Positions 1-9,377 of a stretch of DNA of 64,000 nt are shown in pieces. The position numbers were made by a program, and so were the translations under genes. How positions within the stretch are numbered: position 1 is the first letter of the stretch; every line of letters begins with the position of its first letter. The stretch is from NCBI RefSeq assembly GCF_022024275.1, contig NZ_CP091804.1, positions 744,001 to 808,000 of the forward strand. The letters run 5' to 3'. The notes beneath the pieces were generated by a model, which was given only the letters and a program-made list of their open reading frames with translations, had not been told where the DNA came from and ran no database searches. The stretch is from Sphingopyxis sp. BSN-002 (GTDB lineage: Bacteria; Pseudomonadota; Alphaproteobacteria; Sphingomonadales; Sphingomonadaceae).

Positions 1-1696
1 GCGCGGTCATGCGGAGGTTCGCAAAGCGGATGATGCCGTCGGTGCCGTAGCGCACATCGCTCGACGCCGTGGCATTGCCGCCTAGGAAGTCGCGCACGCC
101 CGAATTGAACAGCTTCGTCGAGCGCGCGCGGACGCGGCCGACGATCTCGAACCCGCCGCGCGGCGCGGTCTTGAGGTCCGCGTCGGTGTCGATATCGAAC
201 AGGCCGACGCTCTCGATCCGGTAATCGTTGATCCGCCCGTCGACCGCGCCGGTATAGAAGCCCTTGTTCAGATCGGCGATCATGATGACCTTGGCATCGA
301 TGCGCGGCGAGCGAAGACGAAGATTGTCGCTGAGGATGCGGCCGTTCGCATAGGCGAGATCGCCGTCGAGCCTTACCTGTGTCAGCGTCCCGCCCGCCAC
401 GGTGTCGAGCCCGCGAATGCGAACCGCGCGGCCTGCGACCGGAATGACGATCTGGTCGGCATCGACACGCGCCTTGCCCGCGAGGTTCAGCGTCTCGACG
501 ATGATGTCGTTGACCGCGAGGCTGTTGGCGTTGGCGGTATAGTCGACCGTCGGCAGATCGAAGGCGCCGTCAAGCTGCGCGGTGGCACGGAGGCCGTTGG
601 CACGCAGGGCCGGTGCGATGGCGCCGGGCCGCAGGACGTTGAGCGCAAGTTTCAAACCGTCGTAGCGGCTGTTGCCGAGGTCGATCCCGCCGCTGACGCC
701 CAGCTGCGCTGCGTCGGAGGTGAAGCGGCCGTCGATATCGGCCTTGCGCTCGTTCAGCCGCGCGGTGAGGTCGACCGAGGTTTCGGTGCCCAGAACGCCG
801 GCCACCGGCCCCTCGGCAAGCAGGCGCGAGGCCTGCGTACTGCCCTTGACCGCGAAGGTTCCGTCACGGGCGCTGAGCGAAAGCCGTGCGAGCGGATTGG
901 CGCCGAGGTTCGCGGTGAGATTGCCGTTCCAGACCTTCCAGTCGCCCCGCCCGTCGAGCTTCGCGGTCAGCGGCTCCTCAAATCCGCCGAGCGCCGCGAG
1001 CACGCCGCCTTTCGGCGCGGTCATGTCGAGCGTCATCGCAAGCCGGTTCTGCTCGGGCACCGCGTCGAGCAGCAGCTTCAGCGTATCGCCCTCGCCGCCC
1101 CCGCCCGCGATCGTCCGCGCATCGGCGGTGACCTGCGCGCGGCGATCGGCGATCGCGATCTTGCCGCTCAGCGTCGCGACCCGCCGCTGGCCGGCGACGG
1201 CGGGTTCGAAAACGAAACGGTCGACCTGCAACTTCGCGACGTCGATATCGATGTCGGGCAGCAAAGGCTCGCCCGTATCGGGAACCGGCTTGAACGCCGG
1301 AATCTTCTCCATCACGAGCGTTTTCGCGGTCGCCGAGCGGACGTCGACATGGTTCGACAGATAGGCGAACGGCCGCCAGTCGACGCGGAGCTCGGGCGAG
1401 CGCAGGAACACGCCCTTGGGATCGGACAGCGTAAAATCGCGAATCACCATCTCGCCGAACAGCGACCCGTCGAGCCGGCCGATGCCGATCTTCATCCCGT
1501 TTTCGAACTGGTATTTCTCGACCTGATTGGCGACGAAGCGCCGTCCGGCATCGCTGTTGAGCCCGATCAGGAAGATCGCGACCAGCGCGATCAGACCGAG
1601 CAAGGCGATACCGGTCCATTTCGCGATCCGCAGCGGCCATGATGGCTTCGCCGCCTTCGGCTCGCTTTCGGTCACGATGGCGCCGTCCTCCGCCAT
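1..1696 (-). CDS. tamB: Translocation and assembly module TamB, N-terminal part (partial)
   Basis: The gene is open to the left edge, so only about 565 N-terminal residues are present. The ATG at 1696 overlaps the tamA stop by one base (TGATG), showing translational coupling. The protein starts with a short basic cytoplasmic stretch, then one hydrophobic segment (about residues 28-45, GIALLGLIALVAIFLIG), then a long beta-rich AsmA/DUF490-like body with phrases such as GRLDGSLFGEMVIRDFTLSDP. That is the pattern of TamB, an inner-membrane-anchored periplasmic beta-taco protein that works with TamA in outer-membrane protein insertion and phospholipid transport. The neighbouring TamA supports the call. 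The conserved C-terminal DUF490 domain lies outside the window. Confidence 0.88.
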   Translation of the reverse strand, partial: MAEDGAIVTESEPKAAKPSWPLRIAKWTGIALLGLIALVAIFLIGLNSDAGRRFVANQVEKYQFENGMKIGIGRLDGSLFGEMVIRDFTLSDPKGVFLRSPELRVDWRPFAYLSNHVDVRSATAKTLVMEKIPAFKPVPDTGEPLLPDIDIDVAKLQVDRFVFEPAVAGQRRVATLSGKIAIADRRAQVTADARTIAGGGGEGDTLKLLLDAVPEQNRLAMTLDMTAPKGGVLAALGGFEEPLTAKLDGRGDWKVWNGNLTANLGANPLARLSLSARDGTFAVKGSTQASRLLAEGPVAGVLGTETSVDLTARLNERKADIDGRFTSDAAQLGVSGGIDLGNSRYDGLKLALNVLRPGAIAPALRANGLRATAQLDGAFDLPTVDYTANANSLAVNDIIVETLNLAGKARVDADQIVIPVAGRAVRIRGLDTVAGGTLTQVRLDGDLAYANGRILSDNLRLRSPRIDAKVIMIADLNKGFYTGAVDGRINDYRIESVGLFDIDTDADLKTAPRGGFEIVGRVRARSTKLFNSGVRDFLGGNATASSDVRYGTDGIIRFANLRMTA

Positions 1697-4098
1697 CAGA
1701 ACGCCTGCCCGATCGATACATAGACGCTGACCCGCGCCTCGCCCGGCTGACGGTCGATCGGCGTCGCGACGTCGAGGCGCATCGGGCCGAAATTGGTGTA
1801 GAAGCGCCCACCGACCCCCGCCCCGAAGCGCAGGTTGTCGAAGCGCGGCGTCGATCCGCGATAGACCTGTCCCGCGTCGACGAAACCGACGATGCCGAAA
1901 TTGCCGAAACGATAGCGCGCCTCGAACGCCGCCTCGTTCAGGCTGCGACCGCCGATCGGGTCGTTGTTCGGATCCTTCGGCCCCAGCTCCTGATAGCCAT
2001 AGCCGCGCACCGACCCGCCGCCCCCGGCGTAGAAACGCCGCGACGGCGCCAGCCGCTCGCGCGCCGCGCCGAGGATTGAACCAACGCGGACGCGGCCCGC
2101 GAGAACGATATTGTCAGCGACGGGATAATAGCCGCTGACGTCGACCTGGCTGCGTGCATAGGGCGAGAAGCGCCCGGCAAGCGATCCTTCGGGCTGCACG
2201 CGCGCGGTAACGCGAAAGCCCTTCGTCGGGTCGAGCAGGCTATCGGTGCGATCGATGCCGACCTGCCCGAGCAGGCCGAAGATCGTATAGAAATCGCGGC
2301 TCCGCGCCCCGAGCGCGAAATCATAATCATCCTCGCTCGACGCGAGCAGTTCGGCGCCGAACGCGTAAGTCAGCTTCTTCTGCCAGATCGGCGTCGAGTC
2401 ATAGCTGATCTTGGCGGCGACCCGACCGGTGATCGCATCGAAGGCGTTATAGTTGCTGCGCGTCGCCTCCGTCACCAGCTCGAAGGTCCGGTCGCGCCGA
2501 CCGGCGTTCGAACGGCGCAGTGTGGCGCCGACGCTCTGCTCCTGCGTCCCGATGACCGCGCGCCCGATCAGCGCGCCCTCGGGCGGGAAAAGATTACGGT
2601 GAGTCCAGCTCGCCTCGAGCCGCAGACCTTCGCCGGTGCCGTATCCGGCAGTCGCGGCAATCGTCCGCGGCGGCCCTGCCTCCTGCGTCACCATCATCGT
2701 CACATATTCGGTATCGTCGCCCGCGCTTTCGCCCGTTTTCTGGGGTTCGACCGCGACACTCGAGAACAGCCCCGTTGCGACGAGCGCCTGCCGGAGATCG
2801 TCGGCCATCCGGCTGTCGTAAAGATCGCCGCGCTTGAAGCGTGCGAGCACCCCGACATGTTTGGCATCGAAGGCAAGCTTGCCCTTCGTCTCGATCCCGC
2901 CGAACCGCCCGCGGGGCCCGATGTCGATGGGCAGTGTATAGACGCCGTCCCCGGTTGCGCCGTCGAGCAGGATATCGCGCTGCCCGACCGTCGCGAACGG
3001 ATAGCCCTCCTCGGGCAATTTGAGGGCGATTGCCGCCTCCGCGCCCTGCACGCGCTGCGCGACGATCGGTTCACCGACGGCGAGCGGGAAATTGTCCTGG
3101 ACCAGCCCCGGCGGAACGGTGGGCTTCGCCTCGAGATTGATTGCGGAAAATTTGTAGCGCACGCCGGGTTTCACATCGATCACCGCGGTCACCGGCTGGC
3201 GCGGTCCATCGGGGTCGCGCGTCTGCCCCGTTCCCTGCGTGCTGTTCGCGGGATCGCGGTCGCCACGATCGCCGCGGTCGATCCGGGTTTCGACCACCCC
3301 GTCGTAATAGCCCTCCGACGCGAGGATGCGCTGCATCAGTTCGGCATCGGCCGACAGGCGCGCGCGCACCATCGCTATATTGTCGGCCTTTCCGTCGCCG
3401 TCGTAGAGCGCCGACAGGTCGCCGAACAGATCGGCGAGATCGACATCGGTGCTGTCGTCGGCGCTCGCAAGGCCGGTGACCTGCACCGTATAGGGAATCG
3501 AGCGGTTTTCGCCCGGCGCTTCCGGCTCGGCGAATTCGACCGGAGTGACGTTGAAATTCTCGAGCGGCGGAAGCGGCGCAGCCAGCTCCGTATCGGTGAT
3601 CGGGGCATCGCCGATCGCCTCGACCGCATCGCCATCGGCAAGGGCGGGCACCGGAGCGCCCGCAACCACCGGGACATCGCCGGTCGCGGTCGAATCAGCC
3701 GTCGCGGTTGTCGCCGCGCCCGTGGTCCCCGCCGATTTCGTTGCGGCCGCCTTTGCGGCTTCGGCCTGCCGCTGCTCGAACTCGGCGATCGATTCGAGCG
3801 GCCGGTCGAGTTCGGGATCGTCCTCCGCGCTGATCGGCGGGATCGATTCCCGGAACTCCTCGTCGGAAATGATCGGCGCGACCTCCGGCAACTGCGCGTC
3901 AGGCGGCGGCGGGGTCGGTGCAGCGATGTCCGCGACCGGCGGGGCCTCTACCGTCGGCACCACCTTCGGCGGATCGACCTGCTGGGCCATCGCCCCGGCG
4001 CTCCAGCAGAAGCAAAGGCACGACGCCGAAAGCGAAAGGAGGCGGCGAAGCGACCGTTGGCGCCGATGCGCGGGACGGGAGAGATCAATCTGTTGCAT
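1696..4098 (-). CDS. tamA: TamA-type Omp85/BamA family outer membrane protein
   Basis: An 800-residue Omp85-family protein. I chose the ATG at 4098 because it starts a basic region followed by a hydrophobic signal peptide ending near AGAMAQQ; the frame can extend to 4167 but only adds an unlikely tail. After the signal is a Pro/Ala/Glu-rich linker of about 180 residues, longer than in typical TamA, then POTRA-like domains and a C-terminal 16-strand barrel. The loop-6 motif VRGYGYQELGP and the final aromatic residue (SIGQAF) are classic Omp85 features. It forms the outer-membrane part of the TAM complex with TamB, encoded immediately downstream. The long low-complexity N-terminal linker is the odd feature. 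Confidence 0.9.
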   Translation of the reverse strand: MQQIDLSRPAHRRQRSLRRLLSLSASCLCFCWSAGAMAQQVDPPKVVPTVEAPPVADIAAPTPPPPDAQLPEVAPIISDEEFRESIPPISAEDDPELDRPLESIAEFEQRQAEAAKAAATKSAGTTGAATTATADSTATGDVPVVAGAPVPALADGDAVEAIGDAPITDTELAAPLPPLENFNVTPVEFAEPEAPGENRSIPYTVQVTGLASADDSTDVDLADLFGDLSALYDGDGKADNIAMVRARLSADAELMQRILASEGYYDGVVETRIDRGDRGDRDPANSTQGTGQTRDPDGPRQPVTAVIDVKPGVRYKFSAINLEAKPTVPPGLVQDNFPLAVGEPIVAQRVQGAEAAIALKLPEEGYPFATVGQRDILLDGATGDGVYTLPIDIGPRGRFGGIETKGKLAFDAKHVGVLARFKRGDLYDSRMADDLRQALVATGLFSSVAVEPQKTGESAGDDTEYVTMMVTQEAGPPRTIAATAGYGTGEGLRLEASWTHRNLFPPEGALIGRAVIGTQEQSVGATLRRSNAGRRDRTFELVTEATRSNYNAFDAITGRVAAKISYDSTPIWQKKLTYAFGAELLASSEDDYDFALGARSRDFYTIFGLLGQVGIDRTDSLLDPTKGFRVTARVQPEGSLAGRFSPYARSQVDVSGYYPVADNIVLAGRVRVGSILGAARERLAPSRRFYAGGGGSVRGYGYQELGPKDPNNDPIGGRSLNEAAFEARYRFGNFGIVGFVDAGQVYRGSTPRFDNLRFGAGVGGRFYTNFGPMRLDVATPIDRQPGEARVSVYVSIGQAF

Positions 4099-4285
4099 CA
4101 GTCGGCAGCCGCTGAAGCTTCTGTGGCTTGCAGGTTTGCACGGCGCAACCCGTTTCTGAGGCACCAAAGTCCCGAAACGACGCCATATGGCCGACTACCC
4201 CTTCCCGTTGCTGATCAGGCCATCAACGAGCCGGGGCCAGTGCGGTTCCGTATCAACGCGTCAAGTTGCCGAATTCAGGGGCTGC

Positions 4286-5464
4286 TCAGCTGTCGGCGCC
4301 GAACAGGTCGCGGCTGTACACCTTGTCGGCGACATCGTTCAGCTCGTCGGACATCCGGTTGACGATAATGACGTCGGCTTCGGCCTTGAAGGCGTCCAGA
4401 TCGCGGACGACGCGCGAGTTGAACAGATGATCCTCCTCGAGCAGCGGCTCATAGACGATGACCTCGATGCCCTTCGCCTTCACCCGCTTCATGATGCCCA
4501 ATATGCTGCTGGCGCGGAAATTGTCCGACCCGGCCTTCATCGCCAGACGATGGATGCCGACGACGCGCGGACGGCGCTTGATGATCTCCGACGCGATGAA
4601 GTCCTTGCGCGTCGTGTTCGATGCGACGATCGCTGCGATCAGGTTCTGCGGCACTTCCCGGTAGTTCGCCAGCATCTGCTTGGTGTCCTTGGGCAGGCAA
4701 TAACCGCCGTAACCGAAGGACGGGTTGTTGTAGAAGCTGCCGATCCGGGGATCGAGACACACCCCCTCGATCACCTGCCGCGAATCCACGTCATGCGCGG
4801 CGGCATAGGTGTCGAGTTCGTTGAAGAAGGCGACGCGCATCGCAAGATAGGTATTCGCGAACAGCTTGATCGCCTCGGCCTCGGTATTGCCGGTCTGCAG
4901 GATCGCCGCGTCGGGTTTCAGCGACCCTTCGAGAAGCAGCTGCGCAAATTCACGGGCACGCGGATGCGTGTCGCCGACGATGATCCGCGAAGGATAGAGA
5001 TTGTCATAGAGCGCGCGCCCTTCGCGCAGGAACTCGGGCGAAAAGACGATATTGTCCGACCCCGTCTCGGCGCGCATCCGCTCGGTGAAGCCGACCGGGA
5101 TCGTCGACTTGATCACGATCAGCGCCTGCGGCGCCAGCTTCAGCGCGTCCGCAATCACCCTCTCGACCGTGGTCGTGTTGAAATAATTGGTGTCCGGATC
5201 ATAGTCCGTCGGCGTTGCGACGATGACGAAATCGGCATCGGAATAGGCCAGATCGCGATCGGTCGTCGCAACGAGGTTCAACGGCTTGTTCGCCAGATAA
5301 TCCTCGATCTCGGGATCGGCGATCGGCGATGTCTTCGCATTGATCAACTCGACCTTGCGCGCGTCGATGTCGAGCGCGACGACCGTGTTGCGCTGGGCGA
5401 GCAGAACGGCGTTCGAAATTCCGACATAGCCGGTTCCGACGACAGCTATTTTGGCTGGGGGCAA
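4286..5464 (-). CDS. ugd: UDP-glucose 6-dehydrogenase
   Basis: A 392-residue nucleotide-sugar dehydrogenase, the length of the E. coli-type Ugd. It oxidises UDP-glucose twice with NAD+ to UDP-glucuronate, a precursor of acidic polysaccharides. The N-terminal Rossmann motif is [17 protein letters not shown], the middle domain has [12 protein letters not shown], and the catalytic cysteine lies in [13 protein letters not shown]. The start is a TTG at 5464 preceded by a good ribosome site (AGAGGA, about seven bases upstream); there is no in-frame ATG nearby. It is separated from the main polysaccharide cluster by about 10 kb but probably feeds it. It is one of three nucleotide-sugar dehydrogenases in the window. 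Confidence 0.93.
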   Translation of the reverse strand: MPPAKIAVVGTGYVGISNAVLLAQRNTVVALDIDARKVELINAKTSPIADPEIEDYLANKPLNLVATTDRDLAYSDADFVIVATPTDYDPDTNYFNTTTVERVIADALKLAPQALIVIKSTIPVGFTERMRAETGSDNIVFSPEFLREGRALYDNLYPSRIIVGDTHPRAREFAQLLLEGSLKPDAAILQTGNTEAEAIKLFANTYLAMRVAFFNELDTYAAAHDVDSRQVIEGVCLDPRIGSFYNNPSFGYGGYCLPKDTKQMLANYREVPQNLIAAIVASNTTRKDFIASEIIKRRPRVVGIHRLAMKAGSDNFRASSILGIMKRVKAKGIEVIVYEPLLEEDHLFNSRVVRDLDAFKAEADVIIVNRMSDELNDVADKVYSRDLFGADS

Positions 5465-5527
5465 AGACTTATCCTCTTATCGGGTTCGGCGCCGTCCCTA
5501 GCAGGGGGGGCGCGGCGGCTCAACCGA

Positions 5528-6988
5528 TCAGGTGCCGCAATAGGTCGTATACGGCCCGAACCCGGTGGGCGCGGGCCCGGCGAACAAGGCCCAGACGGGA
5601 CGCGGCGTATAGGGATTGCGCACGACCTCCAGCAGTTCCAGCCATGGCGCCAGGTCGCCCGTTTCCGCGGCGCCAAGCGCCGCCTCGACCAGATGGTTGC
5701 GCGGGATGTAGACGGGGTTCACCGCGTCCATTGCATCGGCAATCTCGAGCGGACCGATAGCCTCGCGCTCGATATGCTCCCACCATTCGGCAATCCACGG
5801 CGCCATTGCGTCGGGCGCCGGCAACAGACGTTCCAGCATGCTCCCGTCGCCGCGCAACAGCATCGCGAGCGCGCGGAAAAACGAGGTGAAGTCCACACCG
5901 TTGGTCTCAAGCGCGTCAAAAAGATTGTCGATCAGCGTCGCATCGTCGGCGCTCTGGTCGAGGCCGAGCTTGAAACGGATCAGCGCGTGCCAGACGGTAC
6001 GGAACCGTTCGGGAATCTCGTTGACGATATCCTTTGCCGCTTCGACGTCGGCGGGATCGACGGCGTGGATCGCGGGCAACAGGGCCTCGGCGAAGCGCGC
6101 CATGTTCCAGTGCAGCATCTGCGGTTGGCGGCCATAGGCATAGCGGCCGTTGGCATCGATCGAGCTGAAGACGGTGTTCACGGAAAAGCGGTCCATGAAG
6201 GCGCAGGGGCCGTAATCGATCGTCTCGCCGCTCACCGCGACATTGTCGGTGTTCATCACCCCATGGATGAAGCCCACGCCCAGCCACTGCGCGACAAGAT
6301 CGCACTGCAGGCCGATAACGCGATTGAGCAGGGCCAGATGCGGATTGGCCGTATCTGCAAGATCGGGAAAATGACGGCGGATCACATAGTCGGAGAGCTG
6401 GACGACATGATCGGCGCCGAAATGCGCCGCGAAGAACTGGAATGTCCCGACGCGGATATGGCTGCTCGCGATGCGCGTCAGCACCGCCCCCGGATGCGCC
6501 TGCTCACGCTGGACCCGGTCGCCGGTCGCGACGGCGGCGAGTGAACGCGTTGTCGGGACGCCGAGCGCAGCCATCGCCTCCGACATCAGATATTCGCGCA
6601 GCACCGGTCCGATCGCCGCCCGGCCGTCGCCGTTGCGCGAGAAGGGCGTCGGGCCCGAACCCTTGAGCTGGATGTCGAAACGCTCTCCATCCGGCGTGAC
6701 GACCTCGCCGAGCAGAAGTGCCCGGCCGTCGCCGAGCTGGGGCGAGAAATGACCGAACTGATGCCCGGCATAGGCGAGCGCGAGCGGGTTGGCCCCGCCG
6801 GGCAACTCCTCGCCCGAAAATATCCGTGCGAGTTGTTCGTCGGTTGCGCCGTCGAGGTCGATCCCGAGCCGCTGCGCAAGCTCGCGATTGAATATGAGCA
6901 GCTTCGGCGCCGACGGCTTTGCTGCCTCGGCGGGGGCATAGAAGCCCTCCATGCTGTCGTGAAAGCTGTTGTCGAACGCGAAATCCAT
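5528..6988 (-). CDS. selO: Protein adenylyltransferase SelO (YdiU family)
   Basis: A 486-residue member of the SelO/YdiU pseudokinase family, which transfers AMP from ATP to Ser/Thr/Tyr of target proteins, linked to redox stress in other bacteria. Recognisable family segments are YAGHQFGHFSPQLGDGRALLLGE, LKGSGPTPFSRNGDGRA, the nearby conserved EYLMSEAMAALGVPTTRSLA, and the inverted kinase-like site GVGFIHGVMNTDNVAVSGETIDYGP. The protein ends in TTYCGT, keeping the C-terminal cysteine found at the selenocysteine position of eukaryotic SelO. The ATG at 6988 gives the conventional N-terminus FDNSFHDSMEGFY. It appears monocistronic, between ugd and the acyl-CoA-dehydrogenase-like gene on the same strand. 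Confidence 0.93.
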   Translation of the reverse strand: MDFAFDNSFHDSMEGFYAPAEAAKPSAPKLLIFNRELAQRLGIDLDGATDEQLARIFSGEELPGGANPLALAYAGHQFGHFSPQLGDGRALLLGEVVTPDGERFDIQLKGSGPTPFSRNGDGRAAIGPVLREYLMSEAMAALGVPTTRSLAAVATGDRVQREQAHPGAVLTRIASSHIRVGTFQFFAAHFGADHVVQLSDYVIRRHFPDLADTANPHLALLNRVIGLQCDLVAQWLGVGFIHGVMNTDNVAVSGETIDYGPCAFMDRFSVNTVFSSIDANGRYAYGRQPQMLHWNMARFAEALLPAIHAVDPADVEAAKDIVNEIPERFRTVWHALIRFKLGLDQSADDATLIDNLFDALETNGVDFTSFFRALAMLLRGDGSMLERLLPAPDAMAPWIAEWWEHIEREAIGPLEIADAMDAVNPVYIPRNHLVEAALGAAETGDLAPWLELLEVVRNPYTPRPVWALFAGPAPTGFGPYTTYCGT

Positions 6989-7060
6989 GGCGCCCTATGT
7001 CGAGCGTTCGCGCCCTTTATGCAAGTGGCCGGGCCGCCTCAGCGCCCCGGCCCCCTTCAT

Positions 7061-8209
7061 TCAGCCGTCGATATCGAGCCCGAGCGCCAGGCGGCCGCTC
7101 AGTTCCTTCTGCGCCGGCTCCTGCAGCGGGTGGAAGCGTGCGCCCTGCACATCGCGGAACGCGCGTTCGATCGGCGAGCCCTTGTAGAAGGCGCTGCCGC
7201 CCGCCAGTTCGATCGCCAGCTCGGCGGTGCGGATCGCGGCGCGGCCCGCAATCGTCCGCCCGGTCATCACCCGGCTCGTCGTCTCGGGGTCCGGCGATGC
7301 CACCTCGGCGGTCGCGATCATTGATGCGACCGCTGTCTCGGCAGTCCAGAAGCTGTTCTGCATCTCGCCGGCGAGCGCAATCAGCGCCGGGTTTGCCGGC
7401 TTGCGCTTCGCCGCTTCGAACGCCGCATCGCGCGCGCCCTCGGCAACGCCCAGATAGGCCGAATAGATCAGCGGAAAGGCGATCATGCTGATGATGTGGA
7501 ACAGCGGATGCCATTTGCCCTGCGGACGCCGGCCCGACACCGCGGCGTCGGCCAGGAACACATCCTTCAGCTCGACGTCGTGCGATCCGGTGCCGCGCAT
7601 CCCCATCGTGTCCCACGTATCGAGGATCGTGACGCCCTCGGCGCTGAACGGGACGCCGAAGTGGAGCACGCTCGGTCCCGCCTCGGGATCTTCATAGACC
7701 GCGCTGGTCATCAGGATGTTGCCCGCCTGACAGCCGCTCGAGAAGACCTTCCGCGCGTTGATCAGGAAGCCGCCTTCGACCTTGGTCGCGCTGCCCGAGC
7801 CTTGCAGCCAGTCCGATCCGCCGCTCGACACGAGCACCAGATTCTCGGCCGCCACCCGGCGCAGCAGCCCGTCGGTCGGCGCCTGCATATGCTGCCAGCG
7901 CCACGCCGCGACCGCGACCTGATGACAATGCATCGAGAAGGCGAGCGCGGTGGAGCCGCACGCCGCGCCAAGGCGGCGGACGACGCCGCACAGCGTCGCA
8001 TAGTCGAGTCCGTCGCCGCCAAGCTCGACCGGCACCGCGGCGCCGATCAGCCCGGCTTCGCGGAGCAGATCGTAATTTTCGGCAACGAAACTGCCGTCGC
8101 GGTCGTGCGCCGCGGCGGACGCACCGATCTTCGCAGCGATCTTGTCGGCGAGTTCGAGCCAATATTGGGGGGTCTTCGTTTCAGTCGTGGCAAGCATGTT
8201 CATCTCCAT
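7061..8209 (-). CDS. Acyl-CoA dehydrogenase-like flavoprotein
   Basis: A 382-residue protein with the acyl-CoA dehydrogenase fold: an N-terminal helical part (LREAGLIGAAVPVELGG), a central beta domain with GSDWLQGSGSATKVEGGFLINARKVF-type FAD contacts and DTWDTMGMRGTGSHDVEL, and a C-terminal four-helix bundle. The C-terminus reads FRDVQGARFHPLQEP and lacks an obvious catalytic glutamate of the ordinary dehydrogenases, resembling DszC/group-D flavin monooxygenases, so the reaction is uncertain. Two starts are possible: ATG 8209, or ATG 8197, which has GGAG at ideal distance. It is divergent from an HxlR-type regulator, which probably controls it through the repeats between the genes. Confidence 0.8.
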   Translation of the reverse strand: MEMNMLATTETKTPQYWLELADKIAAKIGASAAAHDRDGSFVAENYDLLREAGLIGAAVPVELGGDGLDYATLCGVVRRLGAACGSTALAFSMHCHQVAVAAWRWQHMQAPTDGLLRRVAAENLVLVSSGGSDWLQGSGSATKVEGGFLINARKVFSSGCQAGNILMTSAVYEDPEAGPSVLHFGVPFSAEGVTILDTWDTMGMRGTGSHDVELKDVFLADAAVSGRRPQGKWHPLFHIISMIAFPLIYSAYLGVAEGARDAAFEAAKRKPANPALIALAGEMQNSFWTAETAVASMIATAEVASPDPETTSRVMTGRTIAGRAAIRTAELAIELAGGSAFYKGSPIERAFRDVQGARFHPLQEPAQKELSGRLALGLDIDG

Positions 8210-8261
8210 TGGTATCCCTTGCTGACGACGGCCTCTGAAGATTGATGCTCCAACACGATAG

Positions 8262-8299
8262 TTCAGGAACTGAATCGCCCCCGATACAGAAACTGAACT
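8262..8299. promoter_or_regulatory. Putative HxlR-regulator operator repeats
   Basis: Two near-identical elements, CAGGAACTGAA (8264-8274) and CAGAAACTGAA (8287-8297), lie 23 bp apart in the 138-bp gap between the divergent acyl-CoA-dehydrogenase-like gene and the HxlR-type regulator. The first is also a perfect inverted repeat TTCAG-GAA-CTGAA. Spacing of about two helical turns between a regulator and a divergent target suggests autoregulation and control of the flavoprotein. The operator role is inferred, not demonstrated. Confidence 0.5.
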
Positions 8300-8347
8300 C
8301 GCCTCTTCGGCGACTCATAAGGTATAGCGTCCGCCGAGGAGCTTATC

Positions 8348-9061
8348 ATGGCGAATACCAGCTATGGCCAATTCTGTCCGGTCGCGATGGCGGCCGAGGT
8401 GCTGTGCACGCGCTGGACGATCGTGCTCGTCCGCGAGCTCGCTGCAGGATCGACCCGTTTCAATGACTTGCGGCGTGGTGTCCCCCGCATGTCCCCCGCC
8501 CTGCTGTCGCAGCGGCTGAAGGATCTGGAAGCTGCCGGCATCGTCTATCGCGCCCCGGTGCCGAGAGAATCGGGCGTCTTCGATTATCGCCTGACCCGCG
8601 CCGGACAGGAGCTCGCCCCCGTCGTCGAGGCGTTCGGAGTCTGGGGCAAGCGCTGGATCGACGGCGACCTGTCGCTCGAAAAACTCGATGTGCAATTGCT
8701 GATGTGGGACATGCGCCGCGGCCTCGTGCTCGACCCGATGCCCGACCGCAAGACGATCGTACAGTTCCGCTACACCGACGTCCCCGCCGACCGCCGTTCA
8801 TGGTGGCTCGTCGTCGAACCCGGCGACGAGACCCAGCTCTGCTCGGTCGACCCCGGTTTCGACGTCGATCTCTATGCCGCAACCGACCTTCGCACGATGA
8901 CCGCGATCTGGATGGGCTACGACCGCGTGACCGATGCGGTCGGCGAACGCCGACTGATTCTCACGGGCGACGATGACCTCACCGACAGCATCGAATCCTG
9001 GCTGGGTCTCAGCCCTTTCGCCAAGACCGCGCCGGTCAAGACAGTCGAAGAGGCGCTCTGA
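8348..9061 (+). CDS. HxlR-family winged-helix regulator with C-terminal SCP2-like domain
   Basis: A 237-residue protein. Residues 1-105 form an HxlR winged helix-turn-helix, with the conserved opening FCPVAMAAEVLCTRWTIVLVREL and RMSPALLSQRLKDLEAAGIV. Residues of about 120-225 resemble the C-terminal sterol-carrier-like domain found in larger HxlR proteins, possibly a ligand sensor. The start is fixed by GAGGA seven bases upstream of ATG 8348. It is divergent from the flavoprotein gene, with paired repeats between them, so it probably represses or activates that gene and itself. The natural ligand cannot be told from the sequence. Confidence 0.88.
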   Translation: MANTSYGQFCPVAMAAEVLCTRWTIVLVRELAAGSTRFNDLRRGVPRMSPALLSQRLKDLEAAGIVYRAPVPRESGVFDYRLTRAGQELAPVVEAFGVWGKRWIDGDLSLEKLDVQLLMWDMRRGLVLDPMPDRKTIVQFRYTDVPADRRSWWLVVEPGDETQLCSVDPGFDVDLYAATDLRTMTAIWMGYDRVTDAVGERRLILTGDDDLTDSIESWLGLSPFAKTAPVKTVEEAL

Positions 9062-9114
9062 CGCTGCGGCATTTGTCCATTGCGGCGCACAAAAAGCTCT
9101 GCTAGCCGCCCGCC

Positions 9115-9300
9115 TCGTGACCTCGGGTTGCCCGGAGACGGGCATGAAAAGGGAAGATCCGGTGCAAATCCGGCGCTGCCCCCGCAACTGTAACCGGCGA
9201 GGTGGATGCACTCCGTGCCACTTGGGCGACTGCCTTGGGAAGGCCCGCATTCACTGCTGACCCGGCAGCCAGGAGACCTGCCAGAGCGTCGCCGTTATCT
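9115..9300 (+). ncRNA. Cobalamin riboswitch (AdoCbl type)
   Basis: This leader carries the hallmarks of a B12 riboswitch: GGGCATGAAAAGGGAA at about 9141, GGTGCAAATCCGGCGCTGCC, CCCGCAACTGTAA near 9181, and the B12 box GCCAGGAGACCTGCC at 9268-9282. It sits upstream of btuB and the overlapping btuFCD genes, so when cobalamin is plentiful it should turn off uptake. The outer boundaries are approximate. Confidence 0.95.
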
Positions 9301-9332
9301 GCGCGCGGGCGGGGTGCACCGGGAGCAGGCGG

Positions 9333-9375
9333 GGATTCTCGCGTGACGGCAAAGGCCGTTACGTTTGGAGAATCC
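9333..9375 (+). promoter_or_regulatory. Riboswitch expression platform: SD-sequestering hairpin of btuB
   Basis: GGATTCTC (9333-9340) is exactly complementary to GAGAATCC (9368-9375), which contains the btuB ribosome-binding site just before ATG 9378. Inside lies a second stem, GTGACGGC (9343-9350) with GCCGTTAC (9355-9362), around an AAAG loop. The arrangement predicts translational control: ligand binding to the upstream aptamer would favour this stem and hide the SD. No U-tract suggesting a terminator is seen. Confidence 0.7.
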
Positions 9376-9377
9376 GC

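Noticed and set aside
2599..4362. Long plus-strand open frame (587 residues) opposite tamA
   Set aside because: It is the antisense shadow of tamA in GC-rich DNA; the Arg-rich composition shows no family features and no ribosome site.
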